Below, piece by piece: positions 45,982-57,865 of a stretch of DNA of 64,000 nt. Source of the stretch: Streptococcus sanguinis. GTDB taxonomy: Bacteria; Bacillota; Bacilli; Lactobacillales; Streptococcaceae. The notes beneath the pieces were generated by a model. It worked only from the letters and a program-made list of their open reading frames with translations, did no database searches and was not told the DNA's origin. Both the position numbers and the translations under genes were made by a program. Position 1 is the first letter of the stretch. Every line of letters starts with the position of its first letter. The DNA lies in contig NZ_CDMW01000001.1 in assembly GCF_001078705.1 (NCBI RefSeq), forward strand, positions 2,244,611 to 2,308,610, in the 5' to 3' direction.

Positions 45982-47277
45982 TTATTTTGGAAAAATAGTA
46001 AAATCTGTCATATCACACTGATTGATAAATCGATGACCTAGTTTTATCACATCATTCAAGCTGATATCCTGTAAAATTTTCGGTAAATCAAACAGATTCT
46101 CACCCGTCAAATGCGGTTCATACTGAGTTGCAATATACTCAAGCGAGTTTAAACCATGCAGAAAATCACCAAACATCTCACTTTTGATGGTATCCAAATG
46201 CTCTTCTGTCACATCCGGATCCTTGTCAAAACTCTTGATAGCTGAACGAAATTGATGAGAAAGTCCCACCGGTTCCTGAGTATCCATCGTCAGCATGACA
46301 AAGTGAAAATCTTTTTCTACTTCCACTTCCAGCGTTAAAGAATTATCCATTTTCCCACTTTCATAGAGGGACTGGAAACGCTTGGAAGTCCAGCCAAACA
46401 TCATGGCAAATAAGAGTTTCAAAGTGATTTTATAGCGATACAACTCCGATTCATCAACAAAATCTGTCCCTCGAATCCCAACTGCCAGTTTTGGACTAGC
46501 CACCTCCATTCGGTAGGTATCCGTTGACACCACTGGGTGAAGGCTAACAGGAATTTTTTCAATAGGTTCCGAACTCCCAGGAAAAACTAGTTTTTCCTGC
46601 TGTTCTGCAATCTCAGCAGCTATCTGCGCCAAATCGAAATTACCAATTACAAACAAAGTCATATTAGAAGGATGATAAAAGTTACTGAAATTTTCCTTCA
46701 AATTTTCGACGGTAATCTCAGAGATGGACTCTTTCGTTCCTGCAATGTCTTCTGCCAGAGGTGTTTGAGGATAGAGATTGGCCAAGGCTCCAAAAAAGAG
46801 ACGATAATCTGGATTATCCTGATACATTTCAATTTCTTGGCCGATAATATCCTGTTCCCGCAAAATGGATTCTTTTGTGAAATCAACCCGATGCACCAGT
46901 TCTTGCAAAAGCTGTAGATTTTCTGAAATATTATCCGTTGCAGAAAACAGATAGCTAGTCCGAGTAAAGCTTGTAAAGGCATTGCTCTCAGCCCCTAGCT
47001 TAGTAAATTCCAACAGCAAATCCTTTCCCTGCGGGCCTTCAAAAAGCTTATGTTCCAAAAAATGAGCTATTCCCGCCGGATATTGGGTAACCTGCTTGGT
47101 TTCACGTGAAACAATCCCTGTATCCACTGAACCAAAATTAGTTGAGATAATCCCATAAGTTTCATTAAAATCATTTTTAGGCAGAAGAAACACACGCAAA
47201 CCATTTGCTAAGACTGTCTGATAAACAGTTTCTCCCACTGCTGAATAATTGATTTTTTCTAGCACTTCTCCCTGCAT
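45982..47277 (-). CDS. ymfH: M16-family peptidase, YmfH-like
   Basis: 431 aa. The inverted zinc motif HxxEH is present as HFLEHKLF with the downstream Glu in the ESNAFTSF/QEIEMYQDN region, so this copy is probably the active partner. It pairs with the YmfF-like gene, whose stop overlaps its start (TAATG). In Bacillus the pair processes peptides exported or imported by ABC systems; the substrate in streptococci is unknown. Confidence 0.9.
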   Translation of the reverse strand: MQGEVLEKINYSAVGETVYQTVLANGLRVFLLPKNDFNETYGIISTNFGSVDTGIVSRETKQVTQYPAGIAHFLEHKLFEGPQGKDLLLEFTKLGAESNAFTSFTRTSYLFSATDNISENLQLLQELVHRVDFTKESILREQDIIGQEIEMYQDNPDYRLFFGALANLYPQTPLAEDIAGTKESISEITVENLKENFSNFYHPSNMTLFVIGNFDLAQIAAEIAEQQEKLVFPGSSEPIEKIPVSLHPVVSTDTYRMEVASPKLAVGIRGTDFVDESELYRYKITLKLLFAMMFGWTSKRFQSLYESGKMDNSLTLEVEVEKDFHFVMLTMDTQEPVGLSHQFRSAIKSFDKDPDVTEEHLDTIKSEMFGDFLHGLNSLEYIATQYEPHLTGENLFDLPKILQDISLNDVIKLGHRFINQCDMTDFTIFPK

Positions 47278-48524
47278 TATTTTCCTTCCATAAAGTAAAT
47301 AGCTTGTAATTTTAAGAGACCAGCTGCTTTGACAATATCATCTTTATGAACCTGTTCCAAAGCTTCCAGCCAAGCTTCAAGAGATAAGAATTTTTTCCCT
47401 AAAACAGAAGCCATATAAGCTCTCTCTAAGATTGTATTCTGTCGATCCTGAGCTAACAATACTGAATTTCTTAGCATTTTCTTGGTTTGATTCAGTTCTT
47501 CCAGACTAAAATTCCCACGCTTCAAATCAAGAATCTGTCGGTTGATTAAAGCAACTGTTCTGGTCCGATTACTGCGGTCAATACCAGCGTAAATCCTCAT
47601 CATTCCTGAAAAAATATCAAAATTGCTAGAAATTGTATAAGCCAGTCCTTCCTTTTCACGAAGATTGACAAATAATTTCGAATGGGCAAAGCCACCTAGC
47701 AAAGCATTTAAAACGACCAAAGGCAGGTGCTCACTCTCTCCGTACTGAATAGGGAAGTGATAGGCCAACTCAATAATTGACTGATGGACATCTTTCTGCT
47801 CCAGTCCTTCTCGCAAAACATTGGAATATTCTTGCTGATAAACTAACTGAAGTTCTTGCTGGCGAGGCGCAAAATTGAAAGATTGAATTTTCTCCCGAAC
47901 AGCCACTTCATTAAAGTCCCCAATAAAGAAAAAGTCAATCTGATTTTCCTGAAGCATCTGCTGAAAAGCAGCAAAACTGCTTGCAGCTGTCTCTTTCTGG
48001 ATTAATTCAATCGTCCCAACACGAGGCATCTGCATTTCCTCTTCTTCATAAAAGAGTTTATCTAATTCTCGATGAGCATGATAAAAATGATTCTCAATTT
48101 CTGCTTCCAAATCATTCAAGATATTTTTCTTCTCAATTTCAAAAGCAGATTCATCAAAAGCGTCCTGACTTACCAATGGAGAAAACAAGCTAGCTTTCAA
48201 AAAATCAAGCATAACATCTGTCAGGACATTCTTACGACTCAAAAATTTATCCCGCACAAAAGAAAGATTGATATCTAAATAATGCACCAATCCTCTCCTT
48301 GAAAGACTCGTTGAATAATCAGCACCATACAAATTGGCCAAACGTTCTCTAAAAGCCTGTGAAGTAGGATAAACCGTATTGACAGTCTCTAGCATGCTGG
48401 CTGTTAAAACCCGACCAGCTACTGTTTCTTTGGACATAGGCGCTGAAAAACGAACCCTAATTTTGTTTGTTTTAAATTTTTCTGATTGAATAAAATGGAG
48501 ACGAACTCCTTTAGTGATTTCCAT
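47277..48524 (-). CDS. ymfF: M16-family peptidase-like protein, YmfF-like (probably inactive partner)
   Basis: 415 aa from ATG 48524 (MEITKGVRLHFIQSEKF), with GAGGGG upstream. It has the M16 fold (GGFAHSKLFVNLREKEGLAYTISS is the C-terminal R/Y motif) but I see no HxxEH in the N-terminal half, as in other YmfF proteins. It therefore probably forms a heterodimer with YmfH in which only YmfH is catalytic. First gene of the minus-strand run ending at ecfT. Confidence 0.88.
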   Translation of the reverse strand: MEITKGVRLHFIQSEKFKTNKIRVRFSAPMSKETVAGRVLTASMLETVNTVYPTSQAFRERLANLYGADYSTSLSRRGLVHYLDINLSFVRDKFLSRKNVLTDVMLDFLKASLFSPLVSQDAFDESAFEIEKKNILNDLEAEIENHFYHAHRELDKLFYEEEEMQMPRVGTIELIQKETAASSFAAFQQMLQENQIDFFFIGDFNEVAVREKIQSFNFAPRQQELQLVYQQEYSNVLREGLEQKDVHQSIIELAYHFPIQYGESEHLPLVVLNALLGGFAHSKLFVNLREKEGLAYTISSNFDIFSGMMRIYAGIDRSNRTRTVALINRQILDLKRGNFSLEELNQTKKMLRNSVLLAQDRQNTILERAYMASVLGKKFLSLEAWLEALEQVHKDDIVKAAGLLKLQAIYFMEGK

Positions 48525-48711
48525 GACGCCCCTCATACTGAATAATATAGACTACTATTATATCATGAAATGCATCTGATTTGTTTGTTCTAGAAAGCTT
48601 TTTACTGATTAAAACGTTTTCTGATAACAGGAGAAAATTTCCGCTTTTATCCAAAGCACCTCAGCACTTTTTACTAACAAATATGGTATAATGACAGGGT
48701 TGAGGTGAAAT

Positions 48712-49110
48712 ATGGAATATAAATTATTTGATGACTACATCACGCTACAAGCCCTTTTAAAAGAAACAGGAATTATCCAAAGCGGCGGAGCAATTAAAAC
48801 ATTTCTAAGTGAGTATCCAGTCCTTTTTAACGGTGAGCCAGAAAACCGCCGGGGGAAAAAACTCCGTGTCAATGATAGGATTTCCCTTCCTGAGCAAGGA
48901 ATTGAAATTAATCTGACAGCTCCTAGTCAAGAAGAAATTCTGCAACACCAGAAAGAAATGGCAGAAAAAAAACGAGTTGCTGAACTTGTCAAAGCCATGA
49001 ATAAGGATTTAAAAAAATCTCAGACTTCTAAAAAAGAAAAGCGTAAGAATACAGGGCTACCTAAAAAGCAGAAAACTACTAAAAGGCCTGTTCGCTTCCC
49101 TGGTATCTAA
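48712..49110 (+). CDS. yaaA: S4-domain protein YaaA
   Basis: 132 aa. The N-terminal ~75 residues form an S4-like RNA-binding domain ([29 protein letters not shown], then [15 protein letters not shown]). The C-terminal half is very basic ([14 protein letters not shown]...). The longer tail compared with the ~70-aa Bacillus protein is common in streptococci. TATAAT at 48687 and GAGGTGA serve as promoter and ribosome site. recF follows after 2 bases. Confidence 0.9.
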   Translation: MEYKLFDDYITLQALLKETGIIQSGGAIKTFLSEYPVLFNGEPENRRGKKLRVNDRISLPEQGIEINLTAPSQEEILQHQKEMAEKKRVAELVKAMNKDLKKSQTSKKEKRKNTGLPKKQKTTKRPVRFPGI

Positions 49111-49112
49111 TC

Positions 49113-50207
49113 ATGTGGCTGCAATCATTAAAAATCAAGCATTTCCGAAATTATCAGGAAGCTGATATTGACTTCCATCCTGGCTTAAATGTCTTTCTAG
49201 GCCAGAACGCACAAGGTAAAACCAATATTTTAGAAGCTGTTTATTTCCTAGCCTTGACAAGAAGCCACCGCACACGCTCAGATAAGGATCTGATTCATTT
49301 TACAGAAAATGACCTCCTTGTCTCTGGCCTCTTAGAAAAAAAGACTGGCAAAGTTCCTCTTGACATTAACTTGACACCAAAAGGTCGCATCACAAAAGTC
49401 AATCACTTGAAACAAAGTAAATTATCAGACTATATTGGAACTATGAATGTTGTTCTTTTTGCTCCTGAAGATTTACAGTTGATTAAAGGTTCTCCCAGTC
49501 TACGTCGTAAATTTATAGACATTGAGCTTGGACAAATCAAGCCTGTCTATCTATCAGATCTATCCAATTATAATCATGTCCTCAAACAACGCAATGTCTA
49601 TCTGAAAGCTAATGATAAAGTTGATGAAACCTTCTTGACTGTCCTTGATGAGCAGCTGGTTGACTATGGCTGTCGTGTGATCAGGCATCGGTTAGATTTT
49701 TTGCAAAAATTAGAAAGCTTTGCTCAAGACAAGCACTGGGACATCTCTCAAAATTTGGAAGAATTGACTGTCAAGTATCTGTCATCTATTCCTTTACACC
49801 AAATTGACAGTTTAGAAGAAACTTACCACTCTTCTTTATTAAGCAGCCGTAAACGCGATCTATTCAAAAAAAATACAGGCGTTGGTCCCCATCGTGATGA
49901 TATTGCTTTTTTTATCAACCAGATGGATGCCAACTTTGGTAGTCAAGGTCAGCATCGCAGTCTTGTTTTATCACTGAAACTAGCCGAAATCAAGTTAATA
50001 GAAAGCATTACGAAGGAAACGCCTATTTTGTTGCTTGACGATGTAATGAGCGAACTTGACAATAACCGCCAACTAAAATTATTAGAAACTATTTCTCAGG
50101 ATATTCAAACTTTCATCACTACAACAACTCTAGAACATTTAAAAAATCTTCCACAAGATATAAAAATTTTCACCATCCAACAAGGACAAATCATATCTCA
50201 ATCCTAG
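49113..50207 (+). CDS. recF: DNA recombination/repair protein RecF
   Basis: 364 aa. Walker [12 protein letters not shown], signature [16 protein letters not shown], Walker [13 protein letters not shown]. RecF with RecO/RecR loads RecA at single-strand gaps. It lies in the yaaA-recF unit, here not adjacent to dnaN. No gyrB follows. Confidence 0.96.
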   Translation: MWLQSLKIKHFRNYQEADIDFHPGLNVFLGQNAQGKTNILEAVYFLALTRSHRTRSDKDLIHFTENDLLVSGLLEKKTGKVPLDINLTPKGRITKVNHLKQSKLSDYIGTMNVVLFAPEDLQLIKGSPSLRRKFIDIELGQIKPVYLSDLSNYNHVLKQRNVYLKANDKVDETFLTVLDEQLVDYGCRVIRHRLDFLQKLESFAQDKHWDISQNLEELTVKYLSSIPLHQIDSLEETYHSSLLSSRKRDLFKKNTGVGPHRDDIAFFINQMDANFGSQGQHRSLVLSLKLAEIKLIESITKETPILLLDDVMSELDNNRQLKLLETISQDIQTFITTTTLEHLKNLPQDIKIFTIQQGQIISQS

Positions 50208-50346
50208 CATTACATGAGGTTTACGTTTTTGTAAATTTTATTTACAAAAAATTGCTTATATTGTAAACGAATTATATCGAATTGTTGTTAGAACAGCTTT
50301 TATAGCCTTTTGAATTGTAAAAGTATGTCAATTTAAATCGTAAATT

Positions 50347-50377
50347 TAAAAAGAGGTTAGGAAAAATTCCCGACCTC
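50347..50377 (-). terminator. guaB terminator
   Basis: Minus strand GAGGTCGGG-AATTTTT-CCTAACCTC followed by TTTTT. Confidence 0.85.
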
Positions 50378-50387
50378 GTTTTATTTT

Positions 50388-51899
<1,512 letters not shown>

Positions 51900-51964
51900 C
51901 TAATACCCAAAGAAAATTGAAGTTCAGTTTTCTTTGAATAAGAGCTGGTTTTTTTGTTGTTAAT

Positions 51965-51992
51965 ATCATACCATTCTATAGGAAATTGTCAA
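51965..51992 (-). promoter_or_regulatory. guaB promoter
   Basis: Minus strand TTGACA (51992-51987), 16 bases, TATGAT (51970-51965). A CAAAGAAAA...TTTTCTTTG hairpin without a T-run lies in the leader. Confidence 0.65.
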
Positions 51993-52011
51993 TCATTATT
52001 ACACAAAAAAT

Positions 52012-52049
52012 AAAAACCATCATTTTTGAAACTAAAAACGATAGTTTTT
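52012..52049 (-). terminator. trpS terminator
   Basis: Minus strand AAAACTATCGTTTTT ... AAAAATGATGGTTTTTATTTTTT, imperfect stem with long T-run, 25 bases after the trpS stop. Confidence 0.65.
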
Positions 52050-52073
52050 GTGATTTATAATCAATAATGTTCG

Positions 52074-53099
52074 TTATTTAAAATAATTAATCCCCATCGC
52101 AGACTTCACTTCTGAAAGTGTCTGAGCGGCGGTTTGACGTGCCTTATCGCATCCTTCTTTCAGCATCTGATAGACCTGCCCCATATCTTGAGCAAACTCC
52201 ACACGACGTTCACGAATCGGACCTAACTCTCGCTCTAAAATTTCTAACAGATAGCGTTTAGTTTTGACATCTCCCAGACCACCTCTTTGATAATGCTCTT
52301 TCATTGAAGCAATATCCGCAGCATCTTCTGGGCGGCCAAAAACATCCAGGTAATGAAAGACCATGTTGCCCTCAACTTTTCCAGGATCTTCTACTCTGAT
52401 ATGATTCGGATCTGTGTACATACTCATGACTTTCTTTTGCAGAATATCCATGTCATCTGCCAGATAAATGCCATTATTGAGAGATTTGGACATCTTGGCA
52501 TTGCCATCCAAACCAGGCAAGCGTCCAGCAGCTTCATTTTCAGGATAAATTCCTTCTGGCTCTACCAAAACATCTGTCTGATAGGCGTTATTAAAGGAAC
52601 GGACAATTTCCCGAGTCTGCTCAATCATAGGTTTTTGATCATGGCCTACTGGTACATAATTAGCCTTGAAAGCAGTGATATCTGCAGCTTGAGAAATCGG
52701 ATAAACTAAAAAACCAGTCGGCAAACTTTCACCAAATCCTTTTTGCGCAATCTCAGTCTTGACAGTAGGATTACGCTCAAGACGAGCCAATGACACCAAA
52801 TTCATGTAATACATTGACAACTCTGCCAACTCAGGAATCTGACTTTGAATAAAAATAGTCACCTTTTCAGGATCCAATCCAGCTGCCAGATAATCCAAAG
52901 CTACATTCCCAATGGACTCAACAATTGTCTGAGGGTCCTTTGCATGATCTGTCAAAGCTTGCTGATCAGCCAAAAATACGAACATCTCATACTTACCCTG
53001 ATCCTGCAAAAGCACGCGGTTTCGTAAACTTCCTACATAATGACCAATATGCAATTTTCCTGTGGGACGATCTCCTGTTAAAATAATTGGTTTAGTCAT
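52074..53099 (-). CDS. trpS: Tryptophanyl-tRNA synthetase
   Basis: 341 aa class I synthetase. HIGH motif as [12 protein letters not shown] and KMSKS as [11 protein letters not shown]. This is the longer Lactobacillales TrpS form. No T-box element is seen upstream. A TATAAT lies 30 bases before the ATG. Confidence 0.96.
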   Translation of the reverse strand: MTKPIILTGDRPTGKLHIGHYVGSLRNRVLLQDQGKYEMFVFLADQQALTDHAKDPQTIVESIGNVALDYLAAGLDPEKVTIFIQSQIPELAELSMYYMNLVSLARLERNPTVKTEIAQKGFGESLPTGFLVYPISQAADITAFKANYVPVGHDQKPMIEQTREIVRSFNNAYQTDVLVEPEGIYPENEAAGRLPGLDGNAKMSKSLNNGIYLADDMDILQKKVMSMYTDPNHIRVEDPGKVEGNMVFHYLDVFGRPEDAADIASMKEHYQRGGLGDVKTKRYLLEILERELGPIRERRVEFAQDMGQVYQMLKEGCDKARQTAAQTLSEVKSAMGINYFK

Positions 53100-53330
53100 T
53101 TATTACTCCTCAATTTATAATGAGTTCATTATATCATTTTCAATGAAAATGAGAAAGAAGTTTCTAGAAAAAAGCGAAAAATCCAGTTTTTACAGCTTGA
53201 TTGACATACCTTTACAATATTTGTAAACTTAATTGACAAACTATTCTGGTTGTAAAATCTAAAAATCTTAGTTCATTCTATTCTTCTTTTTTCTTTTGGC
53301 TTCGTTTTTTACTTTTTATCTCAGAATTAT

Positions 53331-53359
53331 TTGAAAAAAGTTCTGTTTTCTAGTAAAAT
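53331..53359 (+). promoter_or_regulatory. Promoter of the ABC-F gene
   Basis: TTGAAA (53331-53336), 17 bases, TAAAAT (53354-53359). Confidence 0.65.
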
Positions 53360-53389
53360 GAAGAAGATTATATATATAGGAGAAAGACA

Positions 53390-55012
53390 TTGCTTACAGT
53401 ATCAGATGTATCACTGCGTTTCAGTGACCGAAAATTGTTTGATGAAGTCAACATCAAATTTACAGAAGGAAATACTTATGGATTGATTGGAGCTAACGGC
53501 GCTGGAAAATCAACCTTTTTAAAAATTTTAGCTGGCGATATCGAGCCAACAACAGGCCACATTTCTCTCGGACCAAATGAACGTCTTTCAGTCCTTCGCC
53601 AGAACCACTTTGACTATGAAGAAGAACGGGCTATTGATGTTGTAATCATGGGAAATGAGCATCTCTACAACATCATGAAAGAAAAAGATGCTATTTATAT
53701 GAAGTCTGATTTTTCTGATGAAGATGGTGTACGTGCAGCAGAGCTTGAGGGAGAATTTGCTGAGCTAGGTGGCTGGGAAGCTGAAAGTGAAGCTTCTCAA
53801 TTATTGCAAAACCTCAATATTCCAGAAGATCTTCACTATCAAAATATGAGCGAGCTCTCTAACGGAGACAAGGTCAAAGTACTCTTAGCCAAAGCCCTTT
53901 TTGGTAAACCTGATGTCTTACTTCTGGACGAGCCAACTAACGGTTTAGATATTCAGTCTATTACTTGGCTGGAAGACTTTCTTATTGATTTTGACAATAC
54001 AGTTATTGTTGTATCCCACGACCGTCACTTTTTGAATAAAGTCTGCACTCATATGGCCGACCTTGACTTTGGAAAAATCAAACTCTATGTCGGAAACTAT
54101 GATTTCTGGAAAGAATCAAGCGAACTAGCGGCTAAGCTTCTTGCTGACCGAAATGCCAAAGCAGAAGAAAAAATCAAGCAACTTCAAGAATTTGTTGCTC
54201 GCTTTTCTGCCAATGCTTCAAAATCAAAACAAGCAACTTCTCGTAAAAAGATGCTTGACAAGATTGAGTTAGAAGAAATTGTTCCATCTAGCCGTAAATA
54301 CCCATTTATCAGCTTTAAAGCAGAACGTGAAATCGGTAATGATCTCTTGACAGTGGAAAACCTTTCTGTCAAGATAGACGGAGAAATTATTCTTGATAAT
54401 ATTAACTTCATTTTACGTCCTGGCGATAAAACAGCTTTGATTGGCCAAAACGACATCCAAACAACAGCTTTGATTCGTGCTTTGATGGGTGATATTGAGT
54501 ATGAAGGAACTGTCAAGTGGGGTGTCACAACAAGTCAATCTTACCTGCCAAAAGATAATTCTCGTGACTTTGCTAGTGGCGAATCAATCCTTGACTGGCT
54601 GCGTCAATTTGCTAGCAAAGAAGAGGATGACAACACCTTCCTTCGAGGATTCCTTGGACGCATGCTTTTCTCTGGAGATGAGGTTAACAAGTCTGTCAAT
54701 GTCTTGTCAGGAGGAGAAAAAGTTCGGGTTATGCTATCTAAGTTGATGTTGCTTAAATCCAACGTTTTAGTCTTAGACGATCCGACCAATCACTTAGATT
54801 TGGAATCAATCTCCAGCTTAAATGATGGATTGAAAAACTTCAAAGGATCCATTATTTTTGCTAGCCATGACCATGAATTTATTCAAACCCTGGCCAACCA
54901 TATCATTGTCCTGTCTAAAAATGGTGTGATTGACCGCATTGACGAAACTTATGATGAATTCTTGGAAAATCAGGAAGTTCAGGCAAAAGTCAAGGAACTT
55001 TGGAAAGATTAA
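53390..55012 (+). CDS. ABC-F family ATPase (YkpA/YbiT-like)
   Basis: 540 aa with two fused ABC domains and no membrane part. The first has Walker A GANGAGKST, signature LSNGDKVKVLLAKAL and LLLDEPTNGLD. The second has signature LSGGEKVRVMLSKL and LVLDDPTNHLD, but its Walker A position reads GQNDIQTTA, without the usual Lys. The linker is a long charged helix (~245-300). ABC-F proteins act on the ribosome, by clearing stalled or drug-bound states or tuning translation; this one is not of a known resistance type. TTG start at 53390, after AGGAGAAAG. Confidence 0.88.
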   Translation: MLTVSDVSLRFSDRKLFDEVNIKFTEGNTYGLIGANGAGKSTFLKILAGDIEPTTGHISLGPNERLSVLRQNHFDYEEERAIDVVIMGNEHLYNIMKEKDAIYMKSDFSDEDGVRAAELEGEFAELGGWEAESEASQLLQNLNIPEDLHYQNMSELSNGDKVKVLLAKALFGKPDVLLLDEPTNGLDIQSITWLEDFLIDFDNTVIVVSHDRHFLNKVCTHMADLDFGKIKLYVGNYDFWKESSELAAKLLADRNAKAEEKIKQLQEFVARFSANASKSKQATSRKKMLDKIELEEIVPSSRKYPFISFKAEREIGNDLLTVENLSVKIDGEIILDNINFILRPGDKTALIGQNDIQTTALIRALMGDIEYEGTVKWGVTTSQSYLPKDNSRDFASGESILDWLRQFASKEEDDNTFLRGFLGRMLFSGDEVNKSVNVLSGGEKVRVMLSKLMLLKSNVLVLDDPTNHLDLESISSLNDGLKNFKGSIIFASHDHEFIQTLANHIIVLSKNGVIDRIDETYDEFLENQEVQAKVKELWKD

Positions 55013-55088
55013 TTCCCTTGTCAATTTACGTTTACAAAGCTTTACAGAGGCATGAAACAACGTTTCTGCCTCTTTCTATATAAGAAAT

Positions 55089-57674
55089 ATGAATCACATT
55101 AAAGAATATTTTAAAAAAAATTGGCCTTATTTTTGTGCCTTCTTTCTTCCATTTTTCATCATGTTCTTTGTCTACTTGATGTATGGAATTTACTGGAATA
55201 GCGAAACATCTCCCTTGCTTGGTGATGGCTTTCATCAGTATGTCATTTTTGACACTAACCTAAGAAATATCCTCCATGGCACAGACAGTATTTTCTATAC
55301 TTTCTCCAGTGGACTGGGCCAGAATTTCTATGCTTTATCCAGTTATTATTTAGGTAGCTTCTTATCTCCTCTGGTTTATTTCTTTGATTTGAAATCAATG
55401 CCAGATGCCGTCTATCTATTTACCTTAATCAAGTTTGGATTAATTGGACTCTCTGCCTTTATCAGCATCAAAGGAATATTCAAAAAGATTCCAGCTTTAC
55501 TCATCATCACTCTTTCAACTTCATTTTCTTTAATGAGTTTTTCAGTCAGTCAATTGGAAATAAAAACCTGGCTGGATGTGTTTATCCTTGCACCTTTGAT
55601 AGTGCTAGGTTTACATAGGTTGATAACTGGAAAAGGAAGAGTACTATACTTTACAACACTGTCAATCCTCTTTATCCAAAATTATTATTTTGGGTATATG
55701 ATGGCAATCTTTTTGGTCTTTTGGTACCTTCTTCAATTATCTTGGGATTTCAAAAATAGAATTAAAAGTTTACTTGACTTTACAGTCGTATCTGCTTTAG
55801 CAGGTCTGACTAGCTTAATCATGATTCTGCCAACTTACCTAGACATAAGCACTCATGGTGAAACATTAACAAAAGTTTCTTCTTTGTTAACAGAAAAAAG
55901 TTGGTTTTTAGATGTGTTTGCTAAAAATTTTATTGGCAGTTTTGATACAACCAAGTATGGTTCTATCCCTATGATTTATGTCGGCACCTTCCCCTTGATT
56001 TTGGCTATCTTATTTTTCACCTTAAAATCTGTTAAGTTTCACGTGAAACTTTGCTACTTTTTACTCCTTGTAATTTTCATAGCTAGTTTCTATCTTCAAT
56101 ATTTAGACTTACTTTGGCAGGGAATGCATGCTCCGAACATGTTTCTTCACCGTTATTCTTGGCTATTTTCTCTGGTAGTTATCTATATGGCTGCTGAGAC
56201 TTTAAATCGTTGGAAAGACGTGAAATTGATGAATGTTGCCATTAGTTTCACTTTGCTCAGTCTCGGATTCATTATGACTTTTATCCAGAGAAAACATTAT
56301 GACTTTTTAGGTCCTGAGAATTATATTCTAACATTAGAATTTCTGCTGGCTTATCTCTTGATTAGCTTTGTCTTAGCAAAATCTTCTATTCAACCAAAAA
56401 TCATTCTCCCTGTCTTGCTCTTCTTTGTTACTTTTGAATTGTCGCTTAATTCCTATTATCAAGTTGGAGGAATTGCTAAAGAATGGGTATTTGCCACTCG
56501 TTCATCTTATGCCAGTCACCTTGACGAGATTGACAAGCTTGTCAATTATTCCAAAAAGGACAATATTGACTTTTTTAGAACAGAAAGATTGAATCCACAA
56601 ACGGGAAATGACAGTATGAAATTCAACTACAATGGAATTTCCCAGTTCTCATCTGTTCGAAATACTCAGGCAAGTTCTACTTTAGATAAACTTGGTTTTA
56701 AATCAGCAGGAACAAATCTGAATCTCCGATATCAAAACAATAGTATTTTGATGGACAGTATTTTTGGTGTTCGCTACAATCTATCTGAAACAGATCCTCA
56801 AAAATTTGGTTTTCTTCCTGAGAAAACTGAAAAAGAAATGTCTCTCTACCAAAATGATGCTGCTCTTGGTTTAGCTTTTCTGACAAATGATGTTTACCAG
56901 GATGTCAAGTTTACAAATTTGACCCTAGATAATCAAACAGAATTTTTAAATCGGTTGACTGGTTTTGATTTTAAATATTATGATAAAGTAGATGCTATAA
57001 CTACTAATGAAAATGTCAAGCAAATTGGTAACAGAGTAACTGTTTATGTTGACAGAGAGCATAATACAAGCTTTGCTAGTGTAATCTATACTGTCAATGT
57101 ACCTGCTAACAGTCAACTATATGTTAATGTTGCTGGGATTGATTTTAGTAATGATGATCAGACAGATATTGACATTACTGTCAATAACTTTACAGAACGT
57201 TATACAACTAATAATGTATTTCCTTTCTTTAATGCTGGCTATTTCAGTCAAAGTCAAACAGTATCTATTCGCTTTACATTCCCAGACAATTCGACAGTTT
57301 CATTTGATACGCCAGAATTTTTTGCCGTTAATACTGAGCAATATCAAAATGTCATTCAAAAATTAAAAGAGCAGCTTGTTTCCACAACTACTGATTTAAA
57401 CACAGTAAAAACAAACTATAGAGCGGAAAAGGATACTTCATTATTCTTTACCATTCCTTATGATAAGGGATGGTCAGCCACTCTTAACGGGAAGCCTGTC
57501 ACACTAAAACGAGCTCAAAACGGCTTTATGAAATTAGATGTGAAAAAAGGAGAAGGAAATGTTGTCCTCACTTTTATTCCTAATGGACTGAAAGAAGGTG
57601 GCATTGCCTTCATATCTGGCATAATCTTATTTGTTTGCTATAATTTTCTACGTAGGAAACAACAGAGAATATAA
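55089..57674 (+). CDS. YfhO-family multipass membrane protein
   Basis: 861 aa with about 12-14 hydrophobic segments in the N-terminal ~460 residues and one at the C-terminus (IAFISGIILFVCYNFL). The large extracellular part lies between. The start NWPYFCAFFLPFFIMFFVYL, the GDGFHQYVIFDTNLRN loop and the late FFTIPYDKGWSATLNGKPV motif are marks of YfhO, a GT-C-fold protein implicated in glycosylation of lipoteichoic acid in Bacillus and Listeria. It starts 77 bases after the ABC-F gene with no good ribosome site. The gene carries a parS site. Confidence 0.88.
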   Translation: MNHIKEYFKKNWPYFCAFFLPFFIMFFVYLMYGIYWNSETSPLLGDGFHQYVIFDTNLRNILHGTDSIFYTFSSGLGQNFYALSSYYLGSFLSPLVYFFDLKSMPDAVYLFTLIKFGLIGLSAFISIKGIFKKIPALLIITLSTSFSLMSFSVSQLEIKTWLDVFILAPLIVLGLHRLITGKGRVLYFTTLSILFIQNYYFGYMMAIFLVFWYLLQLSWDFKNRIKSLLDFTVVSALAGLTSLIMILPTYLDISTHGETLTKVSSLLTEKSWFLDVFAKNFIGSFDTTKYGSIPMIYVGTFPLILAILFFTLKSVKFHVKLCYFLLLVIFIASFYLQYLDLLWQGMHAPNMFLHRYSWLFSLVVIYMAAETLNRWKDVKLMNVAISFTLLSLGFIMTFIQRKHYDFLGPENYILTLEFLLAYLLISFVLAKSSIQPKIILPVLLFFVTFELSLNSYYQVGGIAKEWVFATRSSYASHLDEIDKLVNYSKKDNIDFFRTERLNPQTGNDSMKFNYNGISQFSSVRNTQASSTLDKLGFKSAGTNLNLRYQNNSILMDSIFGVRYNLSETDPQKFGFLPEKTEKEMSLYQNDAALGLAFLTNDVYQDVKFTNLTLDNQTEFLNRLTGFDFKYYDKVDAITTNENVKQIGNRVTVYVDREHNTSFASVIYTVNVPANSQLYVNVAGIDFSNDDQTDIDITVNNFTERYTTNNVFPFFNAGYFSQSQTVSIRFTFPDNSTVSFDTPEFFAVNTEQYQNVIQKLKEQLVSTTTDLNTVKTNYRAEKDTSLFFTIPYDKGWSATLNGKPVTLKRAQNGFMKLDVKKGEGNVVLTFIPNGLKEGGIAFISGIILFVCYNFLRRKQQRI
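56034..56051. other. parS centromere-like site inside the yfhO gene
   Basis: AAGTTTCACGTGAAACTT is a perfect palindrome whose 14-bp core GTTTCACGTGAAAC equals the conserved core of Firmicutes parS (TGTTTCACGTGAAACA), with only the outer base pairs changed. ParB binds such sites near the origin to load SMC and segregate the chromosome. parB itself is ~6.4 kb away. Confidence 0.88.
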
Positions 57675-57711
57675 ATATATCAAAAATCAGCTCTTTACCA
57701 ATATAAAAAAT

Positions 57712-57750
57712 AAGGCTCTTCATAAAAAATGCTAGTGAAGGCCTTTTTTT
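57712..57750 (+). terminator. Terminator after yfhO
   Basis: AAGGCTCTTCA ... TGAAGGCCTT followed by TTTTT; the stem has one bulged base. Confidence 0.75.
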
Positions 57751-57756
57751 GAACAA

Positions 57757-57780
57757 TAAAAAAACACCCACTAGGAGTGT
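57757..57780 (-). terminator. Terminator of the tRNA-Glu/tRNA-Asn transcript
   Basis: Minus strand ACACTCC-TA-GTGGGTGT followed by seven Ts, just after tRNA-Asn. Confidence 0.75.
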
Positions 57781-57786
57781 CTCTAG

Positions 57787-57860
57787 CTCCGGCAGTAGGA
57801 CTCGAACCTACGACATCATGATTAACAGTCATGCGCTACTACCAACTGAGCTATGCCGGA
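57787..57860 (-). tRNA. tRNA-Asn (GTT)
   Basis: 74 nt; acceptor TCCGGCA/TGCCGGA, T-loop GGTTCGAGTCC, anticodon GTT in GACTGTTAATC. No CCA is encoded. Confidence 0.97.
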
Positions 57861-57865
57861 TAATA

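Noticed and set aside
51905-51940. Hairpin CAAAGAAAA...TTTTCTTTG in the guaB leader as an attenuator
   Set aside because: No T-run follows on the coding strand and no competing structure is evident.
53100-53200. T-box riboswitch in front of trpS
   Set aside because: The upstream region has no T-box consensus (TGGNACCGCG-like) or specifier stem.
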